Of a stretch of DNA of 43,342 bases, positions 1 through 7,514 are shown piece by piece. The notes beneath the pieces were generated by a model. That model had not been told where the DNA came from. It searched no databases and was given only the letters and a program-made list of their open reading frames with translations. The stretch is from CAZCTC01 sp964501335 (lineage in GTDB: Bacteria > Chloroflexota > Anaerolineae > B4-G1 > SLSP01), in contig CAZCTC010000064.1 of assembly GCA_964501335.1 (NCBI GenBank), forward strand, positions 1-43,342. Reading direction: 5' to 3'. The position numbers and the translations under genes are program-made. Every line of letters starts with the position of its first letter. Within the stretch, counting starts at the first letter, position 1.

Positions 1-58
1 TTTTGGTGCGCCTCAGAAGGCGCACCAAAACATGGCCTTTTCCAGAGCCGCCCCGCGA
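1..58 (+). repeat. Hairpin repeat element, truncated by the window edge
   Basis: A perfect 13-bp stem (TTTTGGTGCGCCT at 1-13, its complement at 18-30) closes on the loop CAGA. The flank 'ggccttttccagagccgcc' follows, as in the other copies near 2054, 14771, 15805 and 39647. The left half of the element lies outside the window. It sits downstream of the minus-strand radical SAM gene. The T-run is on the left arm and the A-run on the right, so it is not a standard intrinsic terminator. Confidence 0.85.
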
Positions 59-100
59 CAGTCTCTGCAACCTCGCCTGCCCCTTTACCCCTGAACAACG

Positions 101-131
101 AATCATTACGTTTCACGTTCCATGTTTCACG
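101..131. repeat. TTTCACGTT-type short interspersed repeat
   Basis: The segment reads 'atcattacgtttcacgtt' and then a second 'tttcacg'. The same string occurs at 39897-39914, and a diverged form at 30070-30083. It lies just after the stop of the radical SAM gene. No function can be read from it. Confidence 0.6.
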
Positions 132-132
132 G

Positions 133-1446
133 TCAGGATTGAGCGCTCCGCTCTTCCTGCGCCATAAACGACCGCGTGGCCTTCTGCATCCCAAAATTCG
201 TCAGAAAAATCAACGCCTTATGGTGCGGGGACAGCTTCACCCGCCGCAAAACCCGCCGGGTCTCATAGGTCCGCCACAACGTCTTAAAAAACAATTCTTG
301 CAACTCCTCCGGCGCCACATTCTGAGGCCGAAAAACTACATGTTGACCGTCGTAGCGCGACCAATCCTCCGAAAAAATCCGCCCCTGCTGCTTGAGCTGA
401 TAGTAGATCTCCGTCCCTGGAAAAGGCGTCAAAACGGCATAACGCGGCAGATCGACCTCCATCTCATCCACAATATCAACCAGCTGTTCCATATCCTCCC
501 GGGTATCCTGATCGAATCCCATCACAAAAGCGCCCAGCACCACAATCTGTTCCCGATGCAGAATCCGCATAATCTCCCGATAATGCTCCACCTGATTGTC
601 CGGCTTACCGCTCTCCTCCAGACTGGCCTTGGACAGCGTCTCAAAGCCGATCATCACCCCCTCACACCCGCTGCGGATCATCAGGTCGAACATCTCCGTA
701 TCGTACACCACACTCGACATCGTCGGCGCCATCCATTTGACCTTCAAGGGGACCATCGCCTCAAACAACTCGCGGGCATACTCCGGATCGGCCATAAAAT
801 TAGGGTCCAGAAAGAGCAAATGGCGGCTCTTCAAGCCCCGGATCTCATCGATCACCTCGCCGACCGGCCGCACCACACAGCGCAGCTTGAACATCTTATG
901 CATGGCGCAATAATGACAACCGTTACGGCACCCCCGATTCGCCACCATCGAAGGAATCGGCAGATAACGCCGCGTCGCCAGATCGCGGCGGGCCGCCGGA
1001 GATGAAACCACGGTGGCCTCCGTCGCCCGATAAATCTTCTGCGGTCGGCCGGCCTGAAAATCGCGCAGCAGCTGCGGCCAGCTCTGCTCCGCCAGCCCCA
1101 AAACCAGCGCGTCGGCGTGAGGGGCCGCATCGTCCGGCATCATCGTCGGATGGAACCCCCCCAGCACCACAAAAGCCCCGCGCTTGCGCCAGTACGCCGC
1201 CAGCTCATAGGCCCGCGGCGCCGACGCCGCCACACAGGTGATCCCCACCACATCGTAATCCGGCCGCCGCTCGTGGTCCGGCTTCTGCACCCCCTCATCC
1301 AGCAGATCGACCCGGGCATGCAACTCCTCCGGCACCAGCGCCGCCAGCGTCGTCAACGTCAACGGCGCATAAGGCCCAATCAACGAATTCAACCATCCTC
1401 GATAACGATACAACGTATCTTGCGGCAGGACCAACAGGATTTTCAT
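133..1446 (-). CDS. B12-binding-domain radical SAM protein
   Basis: Probably a cobalamin-dependent radical SAM enzyme, cytosolic, using S-adenosylmethionine and a 4Fe-4S cluster. Substrate unknown. The N-terminal ~150 residues have the Rossmann-like pattern of B12-binding domains (KILLVLPQD start, later VVLGGFHPTMMPDD). The radical SAM cluster motif CRNGCHYC (CxxxCxxC) follows at about residues 173-180. The C-terminal part has the usual GFDxDT and TPFPGT motifs of the BchE/HpnP-like class. Length (437 aa) is normal for that class. The start chosen is the ATG at 1446, which lies about 10 nt after a GGGGAGG ribosome site. An in-frame ATG at 1455 sits almost on that site and is less likely. Members make hopanoid, lipid, phosphonate or peptide modifications, and neighbours do not narrow this down. 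Confidence 0.9.
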   Translation of the reverse strand: MKILLVLPQDTLYRYRGWLNSLIGPYAPLTLTTLAALVPEELHARVDLLDEGVQKPDHERRPDYDVVGITCVAASAPRAYELAAYWRKRGAFVVLGGFHPTMMPDDAAPHADALVLGLAEQSWPQLLRDFQAGRPQKIYRATEATVVSSPAARRDLATRRYLPIPSMVANRGCRNGCHYCAMHKMFKLRCVVRPVGEVIDEIRGLKSRHLLFLDPNFMADPEYARELFEAMVPLKVKWMAPTMSSVVYDTEMFDLMIRSGCEGVMIGFETLSKASLEESGKPDNQVEHYREIMRILHREQIVVLGAFVMGFDQDTREDMEQLVDIVDEMEVDLPRYAVLTPFPGTEIYYQLKQQGRIFSEDWSRYDGQHVVFRPQNVAPEELQELFFKTLWRTYETRRVLRRVKLSPHHKALIFLTNFGMQKATRSFMAQEERSAQS

Positions 1447-1477
1447 TGTCACCATGCCTCCCCAATTTAATATCGGC

Positions 1478-1933
1478 TCACGCTTTCCTCAGAATAAACT
1501 TCTCCGCCGATAACAGCTCTATTTCACTACAATAAAAACCGATCTCAGAGCCTTCGTCAACTCCCACCTTAAAATTAAACTGCTCCCATCCCCGTCCTTC
1601 CAGTTCTTCAATACAAAACCCGGCAATCCAGAGCGGGCCGCCAAATCTCTCCAGGTGAAAATTGCTGATATTATCAAATCGCATCTGCACGCGGCAATAT
1701 TCCTCCAACAAATAAGGAGCTACCGCCCGCCCTAAAGAACGATCCGAATCCCTCTCGCCACTCAACTTCCTCAGCTCCGGCCGTTGAAAAAGGGCCCCTA
1801 AAATCAAAGAGGAACGCTTCGCTTCCCAATCATAAAACGCCTCCAAACGCTCAATAACAGCCAGATCAGCCGGATCCCAACGCCCCAAAAACCTCACCGC
1901 CAGCTCCGTATTCTTTATGGAATGCTTTCCCAT
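1478..1933 (-). CDS. Uncharacterised 151-aa protein
   Basis: I do not recognise the family. The protein is acidic, soluble in appearance, with no signal peptide or membrane segment. The N-terminal half looks helical (residues 20-85). The C-terminal half looks like beta strands with conserved-looking aromatic positions (FGGPLWIAGFCIEE, then GFYCSEIE). Its compact alpha-then-beta layout is like many small immunity or adaptor proteins, but that is only an impression. It precedes the radical SAM gene on the same strand by 31 bp, so the two may share a transcript. The ATG is preceded by AGAAGGAAG. Part of that ribosome site, and possibly the start codon, comes from an interspersed repeat (see findings). 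Confidence 0.75.
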   Translation of the reverse strand: MGKHSIKNTELAVRFLGRWDPADLAVIERLEAFYDWEAKRSSLILGALFQRPELRKLSGERDSDRSLGRAVAPYLLEEYCRVQMRFDNISNFHLERFGGPLWIAGFCIEELEGRGWEQFNFKVGVDEGSEIGFYCSEIELLSAEKFILRKA

Positions 1934-1940
1934 GGTCTTC

Positions 1941-2117
1941 CTTCTGTCCTGAAAATAGGCCTTTATGGCATGGCCCCGGCCTTGTAACGTCCCGCAAATG
2001 ATCTTTTCCCGGCCAGTAACGCCGCGCGAGATGGGCAGAGAGAGTTTTTATTTATGTTTTCGTGCGCATCAGAATGCGCACGAAAACATGGCCTTTTTCA
2101 GAACCGCCCCGGCGACG
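1941..2117 (+). repeat. Full-length hairpin repeat element with CAGA loop
   Basis: The order is: core 'cttctgtcctgaaaatagg' (1941-1959), a conserved left flank (cgtcccgcaaatgatctttt...), a T-rich stretch, a perfect 16-bp hairpin (ATGTTTTCGTGCGCAT 2054-2069, loop CAGA 2070-2073, complement 2074-2089), then 'ggcctttttcagaaccgcc'. Related full copies start at 14651, 15699, 17384 and 39537. Here the inner stem pair block is GCAT/ATGC where other copies have GCCT/AGGC, so both arms changed together. Confidence 0.85.
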
Positions 2118-2509
2118 CGCTCTCCCCCCTCTCCCTCCCGCATCGCTCGCAGCAATACCCTACAATGCTTCCTCTCGAATCGCGTCGCTACTTAACAACA
2201 AAACATGGGAGAGGGGGCCAGGGGGTGAGGGCCAGCGCACGAAAACATAGCCTTTTTCAGAACCGCCCCCGCGACGCAGGCTGTCTACTTGCTGCTGACT
2301 ACTTTCTTTGGCCTTTTTCAGAACCGCCCCGGCGACGCGCTCTCCCCCCTCTCCCTCCCGCATCGCTCGCAGCAATACCCTACAATGCTTCCTCTCGAAT
2401 CGCGTCGCTACTTAACAACAAAACATGGGAGAGGGGGCCAGGGGGTGAGGGCCAGCGCACGAAAACATAGCCTTTTTCAGAGCCGCCCCCGCGACGCAGG
2501 CTGTCTACT
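2090..2509. repeat. 200-bp near-perfect direct duplication (period 220 bp)
   Basis: The block 2090-2289 recurs at 2310-2509 with one visible mismatch (2262 A versus 2482 G). Each copy holds the right flank of the hairpin element, an insert running from a CT-rich stretch to 'gggagagggggccagg', and then a half hairpin (gcgcacgaaaacat) with a second copy of the flank. A third, more diverged copy is at 39683-39873. The two copies are joined by a short 'ctgtctact'-like spacer. The whole 1934-2599 gap is repeats; open frames here are repeat-derived. Confidence 0.9.
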
Positions 2510-2599
2510 GTCTACTTCTTCAAACCACTTTACCCCACAGCCCCAATACCGTCAAGCATCCCCACTTGCAGATCTTTCACCCCGTAGTATCATGCACCC

Positions 2600-5500
2600 A
2601 TGGAGCACGCAATCAAAGACCAAATCATTCAACTCCAAAGCGCGCTGGCCGCCCAGGAACACCTCCGCCCCCTCCTGGGTGACGGCCCAGTCAATGCATC
2701 CATCGCCGCCCTGCAAGAAAAACTCGCCGGCCTGATGGCCGAAAACAGCCCTACCCCGGCTCCCCAACGCAAACAAATCACCGTACTCTTTGCCGATATC
2801 TCCGGCTTCACCGCCCTCTCCGAAAACCTCGACGCCGAAGATCTTACGGCCATGATGAACGAACTCTGGCTGCCGCTCGACGCCGCCATCACCACCCACA
2901 CCGGCTGGATCGACAAACATCTCGGTGACGGCATTATGGCCTTCTGGGGTGCAGCCGAATCTCACGAAGACGATCCCCAACGCGCCGTCGAATCGGCCCT
3001 GGCCCTCCAGACCGCCCTGACAAACTTCAACACCGCCCATCAATCCCAACTGAAACTCCACATCGGCATCCACACCGGCCCGGCCCTGCTCGGTGAAGTC
3101 GCCTCTACCCGCGAATTCACCGCCATGGGAGACACCGTCAATCTGGCCTCCCGCCTCGAAGCCGCCGCTCCCGCCGGCGTCATCCTCATCTCTCAAGAAA
3201 CCTACCGCCATATCCGTGGCCTCTTCGTCGTCCAGGCCCAGCCGCTTCTGGAAATCAAAGGCAAAAGCCGCCCCATCCAGACCTATCAGATCATCAAAGC
3301 CAAACCCCGCGCCTTCCAGATGGATCCCCGCGGCATGGATGGCATCGAAACCCCCATGATCGGACGGGCGGCCGAACTCGAACAATTACAGCAGGCTTTC
3401 CACCGGGTCCTGCAAAACAGCCAGGGATTTGCCCTCTCGATCGTCGGCGAAGCGGGCATCGGTAAAAGCCGGCTGCTCCAGGAATTCGAAGCCTGGCTCG
3501 AACTGCAACCGGAAAAGGTCCATTGCTTCAAAAGTTTCGCCCTCGAAGGCGACGAACACCGTCCCTTTGCCTTCCTGCGCCGCCTGCTGATGCTGGAATT
3601 CGCTATCCAGGAACAGGATGCCCCCGAACTGGCCCGCGAAAAGCTGGAACAGGGCATCCTCAGCCTGATGAATAAAACTCCCCACGCCGTCATGAAGGCC
3701 CACTTCATCGGCAGCCTCATCGGGCTGGATTTCCCGAACAGCCCTCATCTCCTGGGCGTGCGCCGCGATCCTCAACAGCTCCACAACCGGGCCTTCAACT
3801 ACCTCGGTCAGCTCTTCGCCGCCGCCGCCGATGCACCGCAAACCCAGGGCGCCATCTTCCTGCTGGAAGATCTCCATTGGGCCGACATCGGCTCCCTGAC
3901 CGCCCTGGCTCACATCCAACAGGCCGACCACCGGCACCCCTTGCTGATCTTAAGCACGGCCCGCCCTACCTTTTACGAAAAACATCCCGAACAAAAGCTC
4001 GAAGATGCCAGTCACAGCCGCGTCAATCTGCACCCCCTCTCGGTCATCGAAAGCCGCACCCTCGTCCAGGCCATCCTTCAGAAAACGGCTGAAATTTCCG
4101 CCCCGCTGCGGGAACTCATCGTCGCCCAGGCCGAAGGCAACCCTTTCTATATCGAAGAGCTGATCAAAATGCTGCTCGACCATACCGAAAGCAGCGCCGA
4201 AACCCACCCGATCGATTCCCAATGGCTGGCGGAGATCGGCATTCCCTCCACATTGACCGCGGTCCTGCAGGCCCGCTTCGACAGCCTGCCCCCCGAAGAA
4301 CAGACCCTCCTGAAATGTGCCGCCGTTATCGGCCGCATCTTTTGGAAAGAGGCCGTGAGCTACCTGGAAGCCGTCGTCCCGGACAAAATCGATCCCGACC
4401 CCGCCCTGACCGCCCTTTGTCGCCGGGAAATGATCGCGCCCCAACAAACATCCACCATTTCCGGCACCCACGAATATCTCTTTCGCCATGCCCTCATGCG
4501 GGATGCCACCTACGAAAGCCTGCTCAAAACCGAGCGCCGCGCCTACCATGCTCGCGTCGCCGAATGGATGATCGAGCGCCAAAACTCCGCCCACACCACC
4601 CGGTCCGGCATGATCGCTCACCACCTGGAACAGGCCGGTCAGATTCCCGAAGCCATCACCTACCTGCACGCCGCCGCCAAACAGGCCGAAACCCAATACG
4701 CTAATGAAGAAGCGGCCGGTTATTACCGTCGCGCCCTGGAATTGCTCCCTGACCCTGATCTCCAACTGGAATGGGATCTCTGGAGCCGGCTGGAACTGGT
4801 CCTGAGCAATCTGGCACGCAACCCGGAACGAGAAGCCGCCATCCATCAACTGGAAACCCTGGCGCACGCACTGAACGATCCTCACCATCTGGCCGTCGCC
4901 TTGCTGCGCCGCGCCGAATGGATGATGCTCACCCACAACCCCCAGGAGATCATCGCCCCCGCCCGTCAGGCACTCGTCTACGCATCCCAATGCGATGACC
5001 TCTCCCTGCGCGGTCGCTGTGAAATAACGCTCTCCCGAATCTATTGGATGCTGGAAGACGAAATCCACAGCTACCAGTCTCTCAATCAGGCCCAGGAATT
5101 TTTCCGCGCCGCCGGCGACCGGGAGGGCGAAATCAAGGCCTTGAGCTTCCTCGGCACGCTCTACCTCAGCACCCGTACGGAATATGAACGGGCCCTGGAA
5201 GCCTTCACCCGGTGTCGTGACTTCTACAAACAGATCCATCACGATTACAACGAAGCCATGGTCCGCATCAATCTCAGCATCACCCTCAATCAAATGGGCT
5301 GCAGCGCCGAAGCCCTGGCTGAAGTCAAGCAGTCCATCCTCTTTATGGAACAGGCCGAATTCCTCCGCCCCCTGGGCGTCGCCTGGTGGGCCGCCGGAAT
5401 GGCCCTCTATTCCCTCAATCAAATGGAAGAAGCCCAAATTGTAACGGAACGCGCCCTCGAACTGCTGCGCGAAGCCGAAGACTTCAACTTTCAATGTGAA

Positions 5501-5926
5501 TCTAAAATTCTGCTCGGCGACATCCTTCTGGTCCAACAGGATTTTGAAAAAGCCCTGCTCTACCTGAATCAGGCCCGCGATATGGCCCTCGACGCCGGAC
5601 GTGAGCTCGATGCCGCCCGCGCCGACTCCTTCGCGGCCCTCGCCTTGCTGCGCCTGGGTCAACCGACCGCGGCCCTGGAACGCTCCACCCGGGTCATGGA
5701 AACATTGAAACAAACCAACTGGCGGGTAGAAAACCTCCCCCACCTCTATTACCACCACTACCTTATCCTGCAAGCAACCGACAATCCCCAGGCCGCCCGC
5801 CCCTATCTGGAGCTGGCCTATCAGGCCCTGCAGAAAGTCGCCGCCGACATCCATTCCCCGCGCCTGCGCCAGGGCTACCTGGACGCCATCCCCAAACACC
5901 ACGAAATCATCCAGGCCTGGGAATAA
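2600..5926 (+). CDS. Class IIIb nucleotide cyclase / AAA ATPase / TPR regulator (copy 1)
   Basis: A 1108-aa multidomain signalling protein, expected to make cAMP from ATP in the cytosol. A short helix (1-45) precedes a class III cyclase domain (about 58-235). Metal-binding aspartates are D66 (LFADISGF) and D110 (KHLGD); the transition-state pair is N181 and R185 (GDTVNLASR). K106 fits the purine-selecting lysine, and T174 replaces the usual aspartate, the mark of class IIIb enzymes. A STAND/AAA-type ATPase follows, with Walker A GEAGIGKS at 283-290 and Walker B-like FLLEDLHWAD near 415-425. TPR-like helices fill roughly 690-1100. The order matches mammalian soluble adenylyl cyclase (cyclase, ATPase, TPR). 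A close paralogue lies at 34805-38173. No clear ribosome site precedes the ATG, and a TAGTAT box ends 9 nt upstream. Confidence 0.93.
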   Translation: MEHAIKDQIIQLQSALAAQEHLRPLLGDGPVNASIAALQEKLAGLMAENSPTPAPQRKQITVLFADISGFTALSENLDAEDLTAMMNELWLPLDAAITTHTGWIDKHLGDGIMAFWGAAESHEDDPQRAVESALALQTALTNFNTAHQSQLKLHIGIHTGPALLGEVASTREFTAMGDTVNLASRLEAAAPAGVILISQETYRHIRGLFVVQAQPLLEIKGKSRPIQTYQIIKAKPRAFQMDPRGMDGIETPMIGRAAELEQLQQAFHRVLQNSQGFALSIVGEAGIGKSRLLQEFEAWLELQPEKVHCFKSFALEGDEHRPFAFLRRLLMLEFAIQEQDAPELAREKLEQGILSLMNKTPHAVMKAHFIGSLIGLDFPNSPHLLGVRRDPQQLHNRAFNYLGQLFAAAADAPQTQGAIFLLEDLHWADIGSLTALAHIQQADHRHPLLILSTARPTFYEKHPEQKLEDASHSRVNLHPLSVIESRTLVQAILQKTAEISAPLRELIVAQAEGNPFYIEELIKMLLDHTESSAETHPIDSQWLAEIGIPSTLTAVLQARFDSLPPEEQTLLKCAAVIGRIFWKEAVSYLEAVVPDKIDPDPALTALCRREMIAPQQTSTISGTHEYLFRHALMRDATYESLLKTERRAYHARVAEWMIERQNSAHTTRSGMIAHHLEQAGQIPEAITYLHAAAKQAETQYANEEAAGYYRRALELLPDPDLQLEWDLWSRLELVLSNLARNPEREAAIHQLETLAHALNDPHHLAVALLRRAEWMMLTHNPQEIIAPARQALVYASQCDDLSLRGRCEITLSRIYWMLEDEIHSYQSLNQAQEFFRAAGDREGEIKALSFLGTLYLSTRTEYERALEAFTRCRDFYKQIHHDYNEAMVRINLSITLNQMGCSAEALAEVKQSILFMEQAEFLRPLGVAWWAAGMALYSLNQMEEAQIVTERALELLREAEDFNFQCESKILLGDILLVQQDFEKALLYLNQARDMALDAGRELDAARADSFAALALLRLGQPTAALERSTRVMETLKQTNWRVENLPHLYYHHYLILQATDNPQAARPYLELAYQALQKVAADIHSPRLRQGYLDAIPKHHEIIQAWE

Positions 5927-6015
5927 TGTTTTTATAGCAATGCCCCATAATTCACTCAGAACTCCCCGCCGATCGAAGATGTTGTAAACAGAGTTACTTT
6001 TGCGGTATTGCTTCT

Positions 6016-6053
6016 TATATTTTCGCGCGTCGCCAACGGCGCGCGAAAATATA
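6016..6053. repeat. Hairpin repeat, short form
   Basis: A 14-bp perfect outer stem (TATATTTTCGCGCG at 6016-6029 with its complement at 6040-6053) continues inward through a T.G wobble to a CCAA loop. It resembles the CAGA-loop hairpins in T-left/A-right polarity and in the 'aacttttcc' flank, but the loop differs and the long left flank is missing. It lies between the end of the cyclase gene and the TetR promoter. Confidence 0.7.
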
Positions 6054-6080
6054 AACTTTTCCCCTTTCCCCTTCTCCCTC

Positions 6081-6108
6081 TTGACAATTGTATACTGTCC
6101 AGTATAAT
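6081..6108 (+). promoter_or_regulatory. Sigma-70-type promoter of the TetR operon
   Basis: A perfect -35 box TTGACA (6081-6086) and a perfect -10 box TATAAT (6103-6108) are separated by 16 bp. The predicted start point near 6115 leaves a leader of about 30 nt before the ATG at 6145. A first operator lies across the spacer and -10 box, and a second over the start point. Confidence 0.8.
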
Positions 6109-6127
6109 ATCTATACTAAACAGTATA
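6091..6127. promoter_or_regulatory. Twin palindromic operators, likely for the TetR protein
   Basis: Two copies of TATACT-N4-AGTATA are present: 6091-6106 (spacer gtcc) and 6112-6127 (spacer aaac). Their centres are 21 bp apart, two helical turns, so two dimers could bind the same face. They cover the -10 box and the start point of the promoter, so binding should block transcription. Autoregulation by the adjacent TetR gene is inferred from position. Confidence 0.8.
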
Positions 6128-6144
6128 CAAGAACAAGAAGAAAG

Positions 6145-6720
6145 ATGACCGAAAACAAATTCTGGGATCATGAAAACGCTGCCCGCATCCTCACCGAAGG
6201 CTGGAACCTTTTTCAACAAAAAGGCTATCGAGGCGTCTCGATCGATGAATTATGCCAGCGCTGCAACCTCACCAAACCCACTCTCTACTATTACTTCCAC
6301 GATAAAGAAACGCTCTTCGTCCAGGTTCTGCAATACCGCTTAAAAAACTTCCATGCCGTCATCGAAGAACCCGGCCCCCTTCCCGAACGCCTCCAGCGCG
6401 TCGCCGAAGTCATCCTGGCCAGCTTTCAGCACGAATACGGCCTGCTGCTCCGCGACCGCGAACACATCAAAGATCCGGCCAATCAACAGTTGATCCGCGA
6501 GGCCTTTTTCACCGAGCTTTTCGAGCCGATCATCAATCTGATGAGAACCGGCATTGCCGAAGGGATCTTAGTCGATCAGGACCCCGAACTTCTGGGACGC
6601 CTCTACATGGGAGTCATTAACGGGTTTATCGGTCGGGTGGAGGAAACCGGTCTGGACATTCCTTCCCTGGCACAGCTGCTTACAACATTCTTTTTAAAAG
6701 GAGCCCGCAGAGATGAATGA
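6145..6720 (+). CDS. TetR/AcrR family transcriptional regulator
   Basis: A 191-aa one-component repressor. The N-terminal helix-turn-helix (about 10-57) has the typical pattern GYRGVSIDELCQRCNLTKPTLYYYFHDKETLF. The C-terminal ligand-binding part is all helical. The ATG at 6145 is chosen because it follows an AAGAAAG ribosome site. An in-frame ATG 57 nt upstream (6088) lies within the promoter itself and cannot be on the transcript. Its stop overlaps the start of the membrane protein gene by 8 bp, so both are one operon. The twin operators upstream suggest it represses both genes and is released by an unknown ligand. Confidence 0.93.
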   Translation: MTENKFWDHENAARILTEGWNLFQQKGYRGVSIDELCQRCNLTKPTLYYYFHDKETLFVQVLQYRLKNFHAVIEEPGPLPERLQRVAEVILASFQHEYGLLLRDREHIKDPANQQLIREAFFTELFEPIINLMRTGIAEGILVDQDPELLGRLYMGVINGFIGRVEETGLDIPSLAQLLTTFFLKGARRDE

Positions 6721-7462
6721 AACCGTACGCATGTGGATGGAGAGCATTTTCAATGTCTCTTACCTGATCGTCGTCTGGACCATGGTGGTCCTGATGACCC
6801 GCCGGATGGGAGAGGTTGCTTCTGCCAATCGCAAACTCGCCGAACTGATCCGCAATGCTTTCTTTCTGCTGGCTCTGGGAGATACCGGCCACGTCGGATT
6901 CCGGGTCGTGGGCTACGCCATCGGTGGCCTGGACACCACCATCCCCCTCTTCGGCATCTCGATCAATCCGGTCGGCGTCGGCGCCCTGGCCACCGCCATC
7001 ACCGTCACCTTCTTTTATATGTTGATGGTTTTGATCTGGCAGATCCGTTACAACCGCACTTATAACTGGGCTTCCTACCTGCTGCTGGCCGCCGGCGTCG
7101 TCCGTCTGATCATCGTCATGCTCCCCGGAAATGAATGGGGCAGCCCCGTCCCGCCGCAACCCATGGGCCTCTACCGCAACCTGCCGTTGATGGTCCAGGG
7201 ACTCGGCATCATGGGATTGATCTTCTACGATGCCTTCCGCAAAAACGATACCACCTTCAAATGGATCGCCGCGATGATCGCGCTCTCCTACGCCTTCTAT
7301 ACCCCGGTCATCCTCTTTGTCGATAAAAACCCGCTGCTGGGTATGCTGATGATCCCCAAGACCTGCGCCTACCTGGGCGTCGCCTTCATCGCCTATGCCG
7401 CACTCTGGAAACCGGCGCCCGCCGCCGCCCCCGTGAAAGCCAGGGCCAAAGCCCGCGCATAA
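6713..7462 (+). CDS. Seven-helix integral membrane protein, function unknown
   Basis: A 249-aa hydrophobic protein with about seven membrane segments (near 12-30, 45-70, 86-108, 117-136, 157-175, 183-203, 212-232) and a short Ala/Lys/Arg-rich tail. I do not recognise a named family. The intramembrane polar residues in the second segment (LGDTGHVGFR) are unusual and may be functional. It starts inside the end of the TetR gene, with AAAAGGAG about 9 nt upstream, so it is translated from the TetR transcript and is probably the repressor's target. An efflux or ligand-related role is possible but only inferred. Confidence 0.85.
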   Translation: MNETVRMWMESIFNVSYLIVVWTMVVLMTRRMGEVASANRKLAELIRNAFFLLALGDTGHVGFRVVGYAIGGLDTTIPLFGISINPVGVGALATAITVTFFYMLMVLIWQIRYNRTYNWASYLLLAAGVVRLIIVMLPGNEWGSPVPPQPMGLYRNLPLMVQGLGIMGLIFYDAFRKNDTTFKWIAAMIALSYAFYTPVILFVDKNPLLGMLMIPKTCAYLGVAFIAYAALWKPAPAAAPVKARAKARA

Positions 7463-7463
7463 C

Positions 7464-7506
7464 AAAAAATCGCTGCCCCGGCTTCGCCGGGGCAGCGATT
7501 TTTTAT
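7464..7506. terminator. Strong bidirectional intrinsic terminator
   Basis: An A-run, the GC-rich stem TCGCTGCCCCGGC (7470-7482), a TTC loop, the exact complement and a T-run follow each other. It lies 1 bp after the membrane protein gene on the plus strand and 8 bp after the channel gene on the minus strand, and its symmetry serves both convergent genes. Confidence 0.95.
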
Positions 7507-7514
7507 TTTAATAA

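Noticed and set aside
2054..2089. Reading the CAGA-loop hairpins as intrinsic terminators
   Set aside because: Their T-run precedes and A-run follows the GC stem on both strands, the reverse of the true terminator at 7464-7506, and many are not next to a gene end.
2054..2735. Several open frames of 62-148 codons in the 1965-2735 repeat region
   Set aside because: They are translated repeat DNA: the same peptide strings occur in the two tandem copies and again near 39600. No ribosome sites were seen.
3950..5902. 650-codon open frame on the minus strand inside the first cyclase gene
   Set aside because: It is a shadow of the cyclase reading frame in C-rich DNA. The product is Gly-rich, low-complexity and matches no family, and the plus-strand frame has complete catalytic motifs.
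6088..6144. Upstream in-frame start for the TetR gene
   Set aside because: It lies between the -35 and -10 boxes, so it is not transcribed.
6680..7465. 261-codon minus-strand frame opposite the seven-helix protein
   Set aside because: The product is His/Gln/Asp-rich and has no ribosome site. The plus frame has clear membrane segments and a ribosome site.
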